This document shows, piece after piece, positions 9,797-17,883 of a stretch of 64,000 bases of DNA. Origin of the DNA: an uncultured Acetatifactor sp. GTDB taxonomy: Bacteria; Bacillota; Clostridia; Lachnospirales; Lachnospiraceae. Both the position numbers and the translations under genes were made by a program. Location: positions 17,882 through 81,881 of the forward strand of contig CANQEV010000005.1 in the NCBI GenBank assembly GCA_947595925.1. Direction: 5' to 3'. The notes under the pieces were generated by a model that saw only the letters and a list, made by a program, of their open reading frames with translations, did no database searches and was not told where the DNA came from. The first letter of the stretch is position 1. Every line of letters begins with the position of its first letter.

Positions 9797-10921
9797 ATGA
9801 GAAGAAACCATTTACAGCAGTATTTTCCCATGATCCGCACCCAGGACCAGGTCTTACAGGAGATAAACGCCAATCCTGCCTTAGAGAAGAATTTTAACGC
9901 CCTGAGGCCGGAACACCAGCAGGAATTCCTGGATTTCTGCAGCGGCGCGAAGGGCGTCCGCATCCTCTACGATTCTTTCTTCAAAGCAATCATGGATCCC
10001 GACCGGAACCCCACCCGACTGAGCAAGTTCCTCTCACTTCTCCTGAAACGGGAGGTCACCGTCGTATCCGTCCTTTCAAAAGAAGGGCAGATCATGCCGG
10101 ACACCCTGATCGTCATGGACATCATCGTCCGTCTGGAGGACGGCAGCATCACCACCGTGGAAGTCCAGCGCTACGGCTACGCCTTCCCCGGCCAGCGGGC
10201 CGCCTGCTACTCCGCGGATCTTCTATTGCGACAGTACAAGCAGAAACACGACCAGGCTGCCGCCGTCAAACAGCGCATGAATTACCGAAACCTGCGCCCT
10301 GTTTATACCATTGTCTTGTACGAATCCAGCCCTGCGGAATTTCATAAATTCCCCGGAAACTACATCCACCGTTTCCATCAGACTTCCGACACCGGATTAG
10401 AAATGAACCTCCTGGAGGAATATCTCTTCGTGCCCCTTGACATCCTAAAGGAAATCGTTCACAATAGGAAAAAGATCAGCAATGAACTGGAAGCATGGCT
10501 GGCATTTTTCTGCATGGATGAACCGGAGTGGATCCTGAAACTGTCGGAAACCTATCCCCTGTTTCGGGAGATGTACGAGGAGATCTATGCGATGTGCCGA
10601 GATCTGGAGGGAGTGATGCAGATGTATTCCAAGGAACTTCAGGAGTTGGACAGCAACACGGTGCAGTACATGATCGACCAGATGCAGGAGACCATCAACC
10701 AGAAGGAGGCCCAGCTTACGGAACAGGCGTCTCAGCTCAGCCAGAAAAACGACCAGCTCAGCCAGAAAGACAAGGAGCTCAAAGCCCAGGCCTCCCAGCT
10801 CAGCCAGAAGGATAAAGAAATCGCAGCCCAGGCCTTTCAGCTCAATCAAAAAGATGATTTGATCGCGAAATTGCAGAATCAGATCCAGGAGATGCAGAAA
10901 CATCTTTCAGAGAATCCTTAA
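9797..10921 (+). CDS. Rpn / PD-(D/E)XK nuclease family transposase-like protein with repetitive coiled-coil C-terminus
   Basis: SFFKAIMDPDRNPTRLSKFLSLLLKREVT..., VEVQRYGYAFPGQRAACYSADLLLRQY; C-terminal QLSQKD heptad-like repeats. Confidence 0.8.
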   Translation: MRRNHLQQYFPMIRTQDQVLQEINANPALEKNFNALRPEHQQEFLDFCSGAKGVRILYDSFFKAIMDPDRNPTRLSKFLSLLLKREVTVVSVLSKEGQIMPDTLIVMDIIVRLEDGSITTVEVQRYGYAFPGQRAACYSADLLLRQYKQKHDQAAAVKQRMNYRNLRPVYTIVLYESSPAEFHKFPGNYIHRFHQTSDTGLEMNLLEEYLFVPLDILKEIVHNRKKISNELEAWLAFFCMDEPEWILKLSETYPLFREMYEEIYAMCRDLEGVMQMYSKELQELDSNTVQYMIDQMQETINQKEAQLTEQASQLSQKNDQLSQKDKELKAQASQLSQKDKEIAAQAFQLNQKDDLIAKLQNQIQEMQKHLSENP

Positions 10922-10952
10922 AAACAGTGATAGTTCCGAGCAACTTTCCTGC

Positions 10953-11942
10953 CTATGCCTCCGGCACTGTCTCCGCCGCAGCCACAGTTCCCGCCTCTAT
11001 CTCCGGCTCTGATTCCTCCCCTGTCACATTCCCTGTCTCCGGCTTCATCACCACAACAATATGCTTCACCTTCGTAAACTGCCGCTCTATGGCATCATGG
11101 ATGCTCCGGGCGATCTCATCACTTCTGGTCAGACTGATTCCGCCGTCCGCAAACGCCTCCAGGTCCACATAAATCTTATTTCCAAATTCCCGGGTCTGGA
11201 TGTGACCGATCCGCAGCACGCCCGCCTGAGCCTTGGCACACTCCACAATGCCCTGCTGCACCTCTACGCTGCAGGCCTGATCCACCATTTTTTTAATGGC
11301 GTTCACGAAAATATCATAAGCCACTTTTTCAATAAAGACACAGATCACCAGGCTTGCCACGGGATCCAGCCAGCGGTATCCCATCCTCGCCCCGGCGATA
11401 CCGATCAGAGAGCCCACGGAGGACAGAGCGTCGCTCCGGTGGTGCCAGGCGTCCGCCATCAGCGCCCCGCTGTCCAGAAGTTTCGCGTAATGCCTGGTGT
11501 ACCAGTACATCGCTTCCTTTCCAGCAATGGAAACGATGGCCGCCGCCAGCGCGAGAACGCCCGGGATCTGCAACTCCTCTATGGATCCCGACAGCAATTT
11601 TTCCAGAGCCGTGTGGCCGATGAACAGACCTACGATCCCCAAGATGATCGCGAGAACGATGGCCGCCACCGGCTCCATTCTCTCATGGCCGTAAGGGTGC
11701 TCCTCATCCGATTCCTTGGAGGCCATCTTTACGCCGACGATCACGATAACGCTGCTGAACACATCGGAAGCGGAGTGCACCGCGTCGGACACCATTGCCC
11801 CGGAATGCGCAAAAATACCCGCGAACAGCTTCAACAGGGACAACGCCGTGTTGCCGATAATGCTGACATTGGACACCCGTACCGCCGTCTTTTCAAATTC
11901 CTTTGTCCCTTCCTGTACCGCGCCCCTTGCTGTTTCCTCCAT
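10953..11942 (-). CDS. Cation diffusion facilitator (CDF) family metal transporter
   Basis: NTALSLLKLFAGIFAHSGAMVSDAVHSASDVFSS, HPYGHERMEP, DAWHHRSDALSS; GGAGGGAG SD before the internal ATG at 11942. Confidence 0.92.
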   Translation of the reverse strand: MEETARGAVQEGTKEFEKTAVRVSNVSIIGNTALSLLKLFAGIFAHSGAMVSDAVHSASDVFSSVIVIVGVKMASKESDEEHPYGHERMEPVAAIVLAIILGIVGLFIGHTALEKLLSGSIEELQIPGVLALAAAIVSIAGKEAMYWYTRHYAKLLDSGALMADAWHHRSDALSSVGSLIGIAGARMGYRWLDPVASLVICVFIEKVAYDIFVNAIKKMVDQACSVEVQQGIVECAKAQAGVLRIGHIQTREFGNKIYVDLEAFADGGISLTRSDEIARSIHDAIERQFTKVKHIVVVMKPETGNVTGEESEPEIEAGTVAAAETVPEA

Positions 11943-12119
11943 AACCCTCTCCCTCCGCGTCATTGCGTCCAGCTAAAGATTTTTATTTTCCCTTCAGCGA
12001 CATCCGGTATCTCATTGTATGCGGACTTTTGAGAAATGTTCCTGCCGCCCGCTCCCGCTCTCCGAAAACCTCTCCCCAAACATGTGCTTCTCATGCGGCA
12101 TCCTTCCGATCCCGACATA

Positions 12120-12226
12120 GAAAAAGCCCATGAGATCAGTAATATCCTTTACTGTCCCATGGGCTGTTCGACCACTGTCACTTGCGTAACCCGGCTCCGA
12201 GCAAACGCTCCGGCCTGTTCAGTTTG
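12120..12226 (-). ncRNA. NiCo (czcD-type) riboswitch with overlapping intrinsic terminator
   Basis: Minus strand ACTGAACAGGCCGGAGC...GAGCCGGGTTACGC...GTCGAACAGCCCATGGGACAGT...CTCATGGGCTTTTTCT; upstream of a CDF gene. Confidence 0.8.
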
Positions 12227-12263
12227 TACTGTATTTTTCTATGCAGTGCAAAGAGTTTCCCTT

Positions 12264-12292
12264 ATCATAACAGACGCTTCCCGGTTTGTCAA
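12264..12292 (-). promoter_or_regulatory. Sigma-A promoter for riboswitch-CDF transcript
   Basis: TTGACA (12292-12287), 17-bp spacer, TATGAT (12269-12264). Confidence 0.8.
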
Positions 12293-12307
12293 ATATTTTT
12301 GAAAACA

Positions 12308-13309
12308 TTATCCCACGAAGGGTTTCACATCCCGCACGGCTTCCTTCAGAGAGATCCTTTGATCCTCATGATCGATATCGATCAGAAGATACCTGTCGTT
12401 CCCCATCCCCAGTTCTTTCATATAGCTGAGCTGCCGGTGTCCGTGCCGGCTCTGGATCCGCTCCACCAGATCCGCGTGATCCTTTTCCTCCAGGGCATAG
12501 ACCAGATCCATGGAGGCCTGATCCGCCGCCAGGATGTCCAGCGAGGCCACCATGCCGATATTCGGCGTCACCACGGGCATTGCCGCGCAGCCCTCGCAGT
12601 CGCAGGACACTGACATATTCCGGAGAACATTCACAAAGGCGATCTTCTTTCCAAAGTGATCCACGACAGCTTTCGCGGACTCCGTCATCTTCTCCATGAA
12701 TTCCTCTTTCTGAATGTCCCAGAGATCTTCGGAACCCGGCGTCGTGTGGATCATGCCCTTTCCGATCCGCCCGTCCGCGCAGCCGATCCCCAGATTTTTA
12801 TTCGAACCTCCAAAACCTCCCTGCACATGCCCCTTAAAGTGCGTAAGCGCCAGCAGCGAATCATAGTTCAGGATATTCTTTCCCATGGACATCTCCGTGA
12901 ACCACTTTCCCCCGTTTACAGGAAGCATCACCGTCCCGTCCTCGTCCATGATGTCCACCGGGCAGAAATTCCATCCGTTCACCTGCAGGGTCTCCCTGTG
13001 CTGCTCCGTGGTATAGCGGTCCCCCTCATAATAGGTATTGGTCTCCACGATCACCGCGCCGGGAAGATCTTTTTCGACCAGTTTTTTCACCCAGGGACGC
13101 GGAATGATATTGGGGCCGTTCTTCTCGCCGGTGTGCAGCTTTATTGCCACTTTCCCGGACAGATTCGCTCCGACCCTCTCATAGATCCTGCAGAGTCCTT
13201 CCGCAGACAGATCCCTCGTAAAATAGACGATGGATTCATTCCCCTTTCTCTCCCCGTACGGCACATAGCGTTCCCCGCCTTTTCCCGGCACAATCTTCTT
13301 CGCTTCCAT
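12308..13309 (-). CDS. DUF362 domain-containing protein
   Basis: VAIKLHTGEKNGPNIIPRPWVKKLVEK, LALTHFKGHVQGGFGGSNKNLGIGCADGRIGKGMIH. Confidence 0.88.
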   Translation of the reverse strand: MEAKKIVPGKGGERYVPYGERKGNESIVYFTRDLSAEGLCRIYERVGANLSGKVAIKLHTGEKNGPNIIPRPWVKKLVEKDLPGAVIVETNTYYEGDRYTTEQHRETLQVNGWNFCPVDIMDEDGTVMLPVNGGKWFTEMSMGKNILNYDSLLALTHFKGHVQGGFGGSNKNLGIGCADGRIGKGMIHTTPGSEDLWDIQKEEFMEKMTESAKAVVDHFGKKIAFVNVLRNMSVSCDCEGCAAMPVVTPNIGMVASLDILAADQASMDLVYALEEKDHADLVERIQSRHGHRQLSYMKELGMGNDRYLLIDIDHEDQRISLKEAVRDVKPFVG

Positions 13310-13378
13310 AAAACTACCTCCTTCAGTCAGCACTATCAATCACAACGCAGCCTTATTGTTCCCGCAACATCAAGCGAA

Positions 13379-14722
13379 TTACTCCGCGTGGTTCATCATG
13401 GCCTCCATGATCTCCGGGAAGGCCCACTCCTGCGTCTTTCTGTCAATGATGCCAAAGCGCTCCCCGTCGCCCTTCATCAGATTGTTGTCCCACCAGATAC
13501 AGGTGATCCCGCGGGCTCTCGCCTGGGCTACATAACAGCCGGCGAAATCCACTCGGGCCGCCAGGTTCCCGTTTTTCTCCTGCGCGCCGAACTCATCAAT
13601 GATCACCGGAATCCCCTTTGCGACATAGGCGTTGTAGATATCGTTCATAAAGCTCACCATATTCACCAGGTCACTCCTTGTGTCGCTGGACCAGGTATCA
13701 GTCCCCGGATCCTCCAATGCGAAACTATAAGGCGTGTAAGCGTGTACCGAGAGAATGATGCGGTGATCGTTGTCCACAGGATCCGTCGGCAGCACAAACC
13801 CGCTGTTCAGCGCACCCTCCGGGGACGCGTCATACCCGGGACAGATCAGATATCTCGTGGCATTGTTTCCCCCCGAGGCCCTCACCGTATCCACAAAGGT
13901 CTGGTTGATGACATTGACGCAGGAGATCGCATCCTTGCAGTCCTCGTTCTCCGGGTCGATCCACCACTCGTTCGCATGCCCTACCAGCCGGGGCTCGTTC
14001 ACGCCGGCGAAAAGCAGCTTTTCCCCGTAATCCTGAAAACGTTCAGCCAGCTGCGTCCAGATGGACTTCACATATTTCACCGACTGATCCAGATGCGCGC
14101 TGTCCGGATACATATAGGATTCACTGTTGTCGTGATGAATATCGATAATGACATACATGTCCTGATCCATACAGTAATCCACGACCTCGGCTACCCTTTC
14201 CAGCCAGGCTTCGCTGATCGTATAATTCTCCTCGTCCGTCAGATGGTTGTGCCACGACACAGGGATCCTGATCGTGCGAAAACCCGCCTCTTTCAGCGCG
14301 GCGATCAGCTCCGGCGTCGTTTTCTCGCCGTTCCAGGCGGACTCATAATCCAGCTCGTCCGTAAGCCAATTACAGTCTATCGCATCAAAGGCATTTCCCA
14401 GATTCCAGCCGATCTTCATATCCCGGATCATCTGAAGTGCCTCCGTATCCGGGATCTCAAAATCTTTGATGACATACTCCTTGTTTGTCTGGATCTCCTG
14501 AGAAGGTTCTTCGCTCTCCTCCTGAGAACTCTCTTCCGTCGTCTGCTGCCCGGACGGCTCCTGCTCCTTCGTCGCTGCATCAGAAGATTCCTGCGCGCTC
14601 TCCTGCTGCTGACTCTCCTGTTTGGATTCCTCCTGAGTCGTACTCTGACAGGCCGTCAGACCAAGCGACAGCACGGCAGCCGCCAACACGCCTATGATCC
14701 TTTTTCTTCTCACCTTTTTCAT
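13379..14722 (-). CDS. Glycoside hydrolase family 5 cellulase/endoglucanase, lipoprotein
   Basis: LGLTACQSTT lipobox; GWNLGNAFDA, FRTIRIPVSWHNH, FAGVNEPR, VIIDEFGAQ motifs. Confidence 0.92.
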   Translation of the reverse strand: MKKVRRKRIIGVLAAAVLSLGLTACQSTTQEESKQESQQQESAQESSDAATKEQEPSGQQTTEESSQEESEEPSQEIQTNKEYVIKDFEIPDTEALQMIRDMKIGWNLGNAFDAIDCNWLTDELDYESAWNGEKTTPELIAALKEAGFRTIRIPVSWHNHLTDEENYTISEAWLERVAEVVDYCMDQDMYVIIDIHHDNSESYMYPDSAHLDQSVKYVKSIWTQLAERFQDYGEKLLFAGVNEPRLVGHANEWWIDPENEDCKDAISCVNVINQTFVDTVRASGGNNATRYLICPGYDASPEGALNSGFVLPTDPVDNDHRIILSVHAYTPYSFALEDPGTDTWSSDTRSDLVNMVSFMNDIYNAYVAKGIPVIIDEFGAQEKNGNLAARVDFAGCYVAQARARGITCIWWDNNLMKGDGERFGIIDRKTQEWAFPEIMEAMMNHAE

Positions 14723-14929
14723 CCTCTCCTCAATTCCACGCGCAAACAGGTTGCTTTCATGATTAGATCATTGTATCACACATCAGCCGCCTTTCACAAG
14801 ACGCCCTCTTCATTTCATATTTTTTTAAGAAATATTTTCAGAAACTATTTGTCTATTTTGAAGAAATACGATATTATGATAGGGATGGGGGTATAGGCAA
14901 AACAGCAGGGCAGCTTTGGAGGCATACCT

Positions 14930-16033
14930 ATGGCGATCAAACGCAAGGCAGTAAAAACCAGACAACTTCACCCTGGCATGGTCATCGACCAGACCGTGAC
15001 GGATCAATTTGGAAGGGCTCTGATCGAAAAAGGCGCGCTTCTGGACGACTTTCATATTGAAGGTTTGATGCGCTACGGCATCATGGAGATTTACATCCGC
15101 GAGGGCGAGGAAGATCCGGAAGAAGAAAAGGAAATCGTCATTCCCCAGGCCGTACAGAATGTCATTGCAAAAGAACGGGTGGAAGACCGCGCTCGCGTAA
15201 AGTTGACCGAAAGCGTCAAAAAGAGAGTCGCCGAGGGCGTCCAATTCCTCTACAACAGCACGTCGGACCCTAATTTTGCGGAGGCAACCGACAATATCGC
15301 GGGAGAGCTGATGAAAGCCATCACGGAGAACGAAGCCATCGCCGTGGATATCAGCGCCCTGAAGGTCAGCGACGAGTACACCTTTAAACACAGCGTGGAC
15401 GTTTCCACCATGTCCATGATCATCGCAAAAAAATACGGCATGGACGACCAGTCCATCCGTGAGATCGGCATTGCCGGACTGCTCCACGACATGGGAAAGT
15501 CCAAGATTCCTAACGAAATCCTGAATAAACCGGGAAAGCTGACAGATGAAGAATTTGAGATCATGAAGCAGCATTCCGTGTACGGATACCATATTTTAAA
15601 AGAGAAGAACACCTTCAACGAGAGGATCCTGATGGGCGTGCTCCAGCACCACGAAAAGCTGAACGGCAGAGGATATCCCCTGGGCGTTCCTGCGGAAAAG
15701 ATCCACCTCTTCGCGCGGACAATCGCCATGGCGGACATCTACGACGCCCTTGTGACGGAGCGACCCTACAAGAAGGGTTTTTCTCCCAGGGACGCGGTGG
15801 AAATGATCATGGCCATGACCGCGGAGCTGGACATCGACGTCATGAAAAGCTTTCTGGGCAGCGTGATCCTCTACCCGGTGGACAGCATTGTCAAATTGAG
15901 CAACGGCGAAAAAGCCAAGGTTGTCTCCAATAACCCCGACTACATCCTCCGCCCTACCGTCGTCGGGATCAGCTCCGGAAAGGTGTATAACCTTTCCGAA
16001 GATCTGAATTGTGCCAGCATCCTGATCATGTAG
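14930..16033 (+). CDS. HD-GYP domain protein (putative c-di-GMP phosphodiesterase)
   Basis: GLLHDMGKSKIPNEILNKPGKLTDEEFEIMKQHSVYGYHIL...QHHEKLNGRGYPLG. Confidence 0.93.
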   Translation: MAIKRKAVKTRQLHPGMVIDQTVTDQFGRALIEKGALLDDFHIEGLMRYGIMEIYIREGEEDPEEEKEIVIPQAVQNVIAKERVEDRARVKLTESVKKRVAEGVQFLYNSTSDPNFAEATDNIAGELMKAITENEAIAVDISALKVSDEYTFKHSVDVSTMSMIIAKKYGMDDQSIREIGIAGLLHDMGKSKIPNEILNKPGKLTDEEFEIMKQHSVYGYHILKEKNTFNERILMGVLQHHEKLNGRGYPLGVPAEKIHLFARTIAMADIYDALVTERPYKKGFSPRDAVEMIMAMTAELDIDVMKSFLGSVILYPVDSIVKLSNGEKAKVVSNNPDYILRPTVVGISSGKVYNLSEDLNCASILIM

Positions 16034-16087
16034 ACAAAAAAAGAACCAGCCCCCGGGCTCATATGTCCCAAAAACCAGTTCCTTCCG

Positions 16088-16160
16088 TGCACCGCCAGGG
16101 GCTCGAACCCTGGACACCCTGATTAAGAGTCAGGTGCTCTACCAACTGAGCTAGCGGTGC
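16088..16160 (-). tRNA. tRNA-Lys (CUU anticodon)
   Basis: Minus strand GCACCGCTAGCTCAGTTGGTAGAGCACCTGACTCTTAATCAGGGTGTCCAGGGTTCGAGCCCCTGGCGGTGCA folds as a cloverleaf; loop CTCTTAA. Confidence 0.95.
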
Positions 16161-16346
16161 ATTTTTTGCTTTTGTTAAACACAAACTAGATTATAAAGCA
16201 ACTCTTTATAAAAAGCAAGTACTTTTTTAATAAAAATTTAATTTTTGACCAGTCTTTTTTAGGCATTTTTCAAGAAAATACGAACATTTCCTCTTTCCGA
16301 GGCTTTTTTCCCGATTTTTCCCTGTTTCCGACCGATCCAATAAAAG

Positions 16347-16796
16347 TCATTCCTGGGAGCGCTGGCTGCATTCCTTGCAGTACCCGTATAATTCAATCCG
16401 GTGGGAAACCACCTGAAAACCCTCCGCCCCCTTCTCCGGGTGCAGATTGGACATGTGCAGCGGACACTGTTCCAGGGGGATCCGCCGATGGCAGTTCAGA
16501 CACACGGCGTAATGCGTGTGACTCTCCCGATGGAGTTCATACAGCACCACGCTCTCCCCCATCCAGACCGTCTTCTCCACCAGCTTGTTCTCCTCAAACG
16601 CCGCCAGAATACGATACACGGTGGATATCGCGTACTTCTCCTGCTCCTGCGGAGTCAGCCGGGCATAGATCTGGGCAGCGCTTAAAGGCTCCAGCGCCTC
16701 GTTCAAAATGCCATAGACACGCTTCCTCTGCTTCGTCCATTTGATTCCTGCGGGATATTCCTCTATTATCTGCGATTTCTCCATTTTTATACCCAT
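16347..16796 (-). CDS. Fur family transcriptional regulator
   Basis: KWTKQRKRVYGILNEALEPLSAAQIYARL, ISTVYRILAAFEENKLV, YAVCLNCHRRIPLEQCPL. Confidence 0.92.
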   Translation of the reverse strand: MGIKMEKSQIIEEYPAGIKWTKQRKRVYGILNEALEPLSAAQIYARLTPQEQEKYAISTVYRILAAFEENKLVEKTVWMGESVVLYELHRESHTHYAVCLNCHRRIPLEQCPLHMSNLHPEKGAEGFQVVSHRIELYGYCKECSQRSQE

Positions 16797-16837
16797 CCCT
16801 CGTCTTTCCCTTTTCTCTGACCCGATACATCATAAAG

Positions 16838-17704
16838 TCATCTGCCGAGGATCAGTCCCGCCGCAATCCCCACGACCACGCCGATCCCATACAGCAGTCC
16901 CAGCACCTTCAGATTTTCCTCTCTGTTCCGGTTTACCTTAAAGAGCACCAGCAGCCCCACTCCGGCATTCACCAATAGTCCCGCAAGCATTGCTCCCAGT
17001 CCCAGCGCTCCCTCCAGGTAAAGCTGCGTGATCGCTACGGAGGAAGCACAATTCGGGATCAGGCCCACCAGCCCCGCGAGAACAGGCCCTAAAAACGGCC
17101 TGTTCAGGATCAGCGCCGCCAGGGTTTCCTCCCCGACCAGTTCAAATACCAGCTCCAGGCCGAACCCGATCAATATCACAAAGAACGCTATCTTCAGCGT
17201 GTGTATCACAGCGGATTTCAAAATCCCCTTCTCACATTTGCAATACTCATGTTCACAGAACTCATGAATGCCCTGATCCTGTTCCACAGCAGGTTTCCTG
17301 CAAAACAGGTCGATCAGGAACCCCGCCGCCATGCCGATTCCGGCTTTCGCCAGCAGCAGCTCCAGGATCAAAAGGACCGGCGCCTGCTGAGAGATCAGAA
17401 TGGGCAGCATCTCGTCCGAGGTGGAGAGATAAATCGCCAGCAGCGTCCCCAGCGTGATCAGTCGTCCCGCATATAAATTAGAAGCTGCCGCCGAAAAGCC
17501 GCACTGGGGCACGACTCCAAGCAGGCCGCCCACCAGCGGCCCAAATTTCCCGGACTTTCTCACCCATTCATTCACTTTATCCCCCGCCCTGTGTTCCAGC
17601 CACTCCATCGCCAGGTATGTCAGGAAAAGGAAGGGCAGGAGCTTCAGCCCATCCAGCAGGGCATGCTCCAGAGCATGTAAGATCAGTTCCAGCATGATCG
17701 TCAC
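16838..17704 (-). CDS. Putative 10-TM heavy-metal exporter (ArsP_2-like / putative manganese transporter)
   Basis: GLLGVVPQCGFSAAASNLYAGRLITLGTLLAIYLSTSDEMLPIL, Cys/His loop EHEYCKCEKG, GLIPNCASSVAITQLYLEG. Confidence 0.8.
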   Translation of the reverse strand: MTIMLELILHALEHALLDGLKLLPFLFLTYLAMEWLEHRAGDKVNEWVRKSGKFGPLVGGLLGVVPQCGFSAAASNLYAGRLITLGTLLAIYLSTSDEMLPILISQQAPVLLILELLLAKAGIGMAAGFLIDLFCRKPAVEQDQGIHEFCEHEYCKCEKGILKSAVIHTLKIAFFVILIGFGLELVFELVGEETLAALILNRPFLGPVLAGLVGLIPNCASSVAITQLYLEGALGLGAMLAGLLVNAGVGLLVLFKVNRNREENLKVLGLLYGIGVVVGIAAGLILGR

Positions 17705-17744
17705 CTATCACCAGAATATTAAGCGTATTTGCCATTTAAAATAG

Positions 17745-17789
17745 TATAGTTCCAAACGCAAATGCAATTCATTCGCATTTAGAACTATA
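17745..17789. promoter_or_regulatory. Palindromic operator, candidate Fur-family box
   Basis: Outer gTATAGTTC...GAACTATAc and inner AAATGCAATT-C-ATTCGCATTT upstream of the exporter. Confidence 0.6.
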
Positions 17790-17883
17790 CCACAATTTTT
17801 GGGATTGTCAAGAACTACATGCACATTTTAAGATATTATAGTAGTATCCTAAACAGTCTACCGACTTTCCTGCGAGAATACGC

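Noticed and set aside
12656-14896. 746-aa plus-strand ORF
   Set aside because: Antisense to the well-supported DUF362 and GH5 genes; composition artefact of GC-rich codon positions.
14823-14929. c-di-GMP riboswitch upstream of the HD-GYP gene
   Set aside because: The stretch aggcaaaacagcagggcagctttggagg resembles fragments of GEMM-I, but the paired P1-P3 architecture is not visible.
17816-17883. Leader or additional repeat at the permease-proximal end of the array
   Set aside because: Only scattered matches to the repeat (GTTTAGGA, TGCAC) remain. The crRNA strand and ATTTGAG motif place the leader at the csn2 end. At most this is a decayed terminal repeat.
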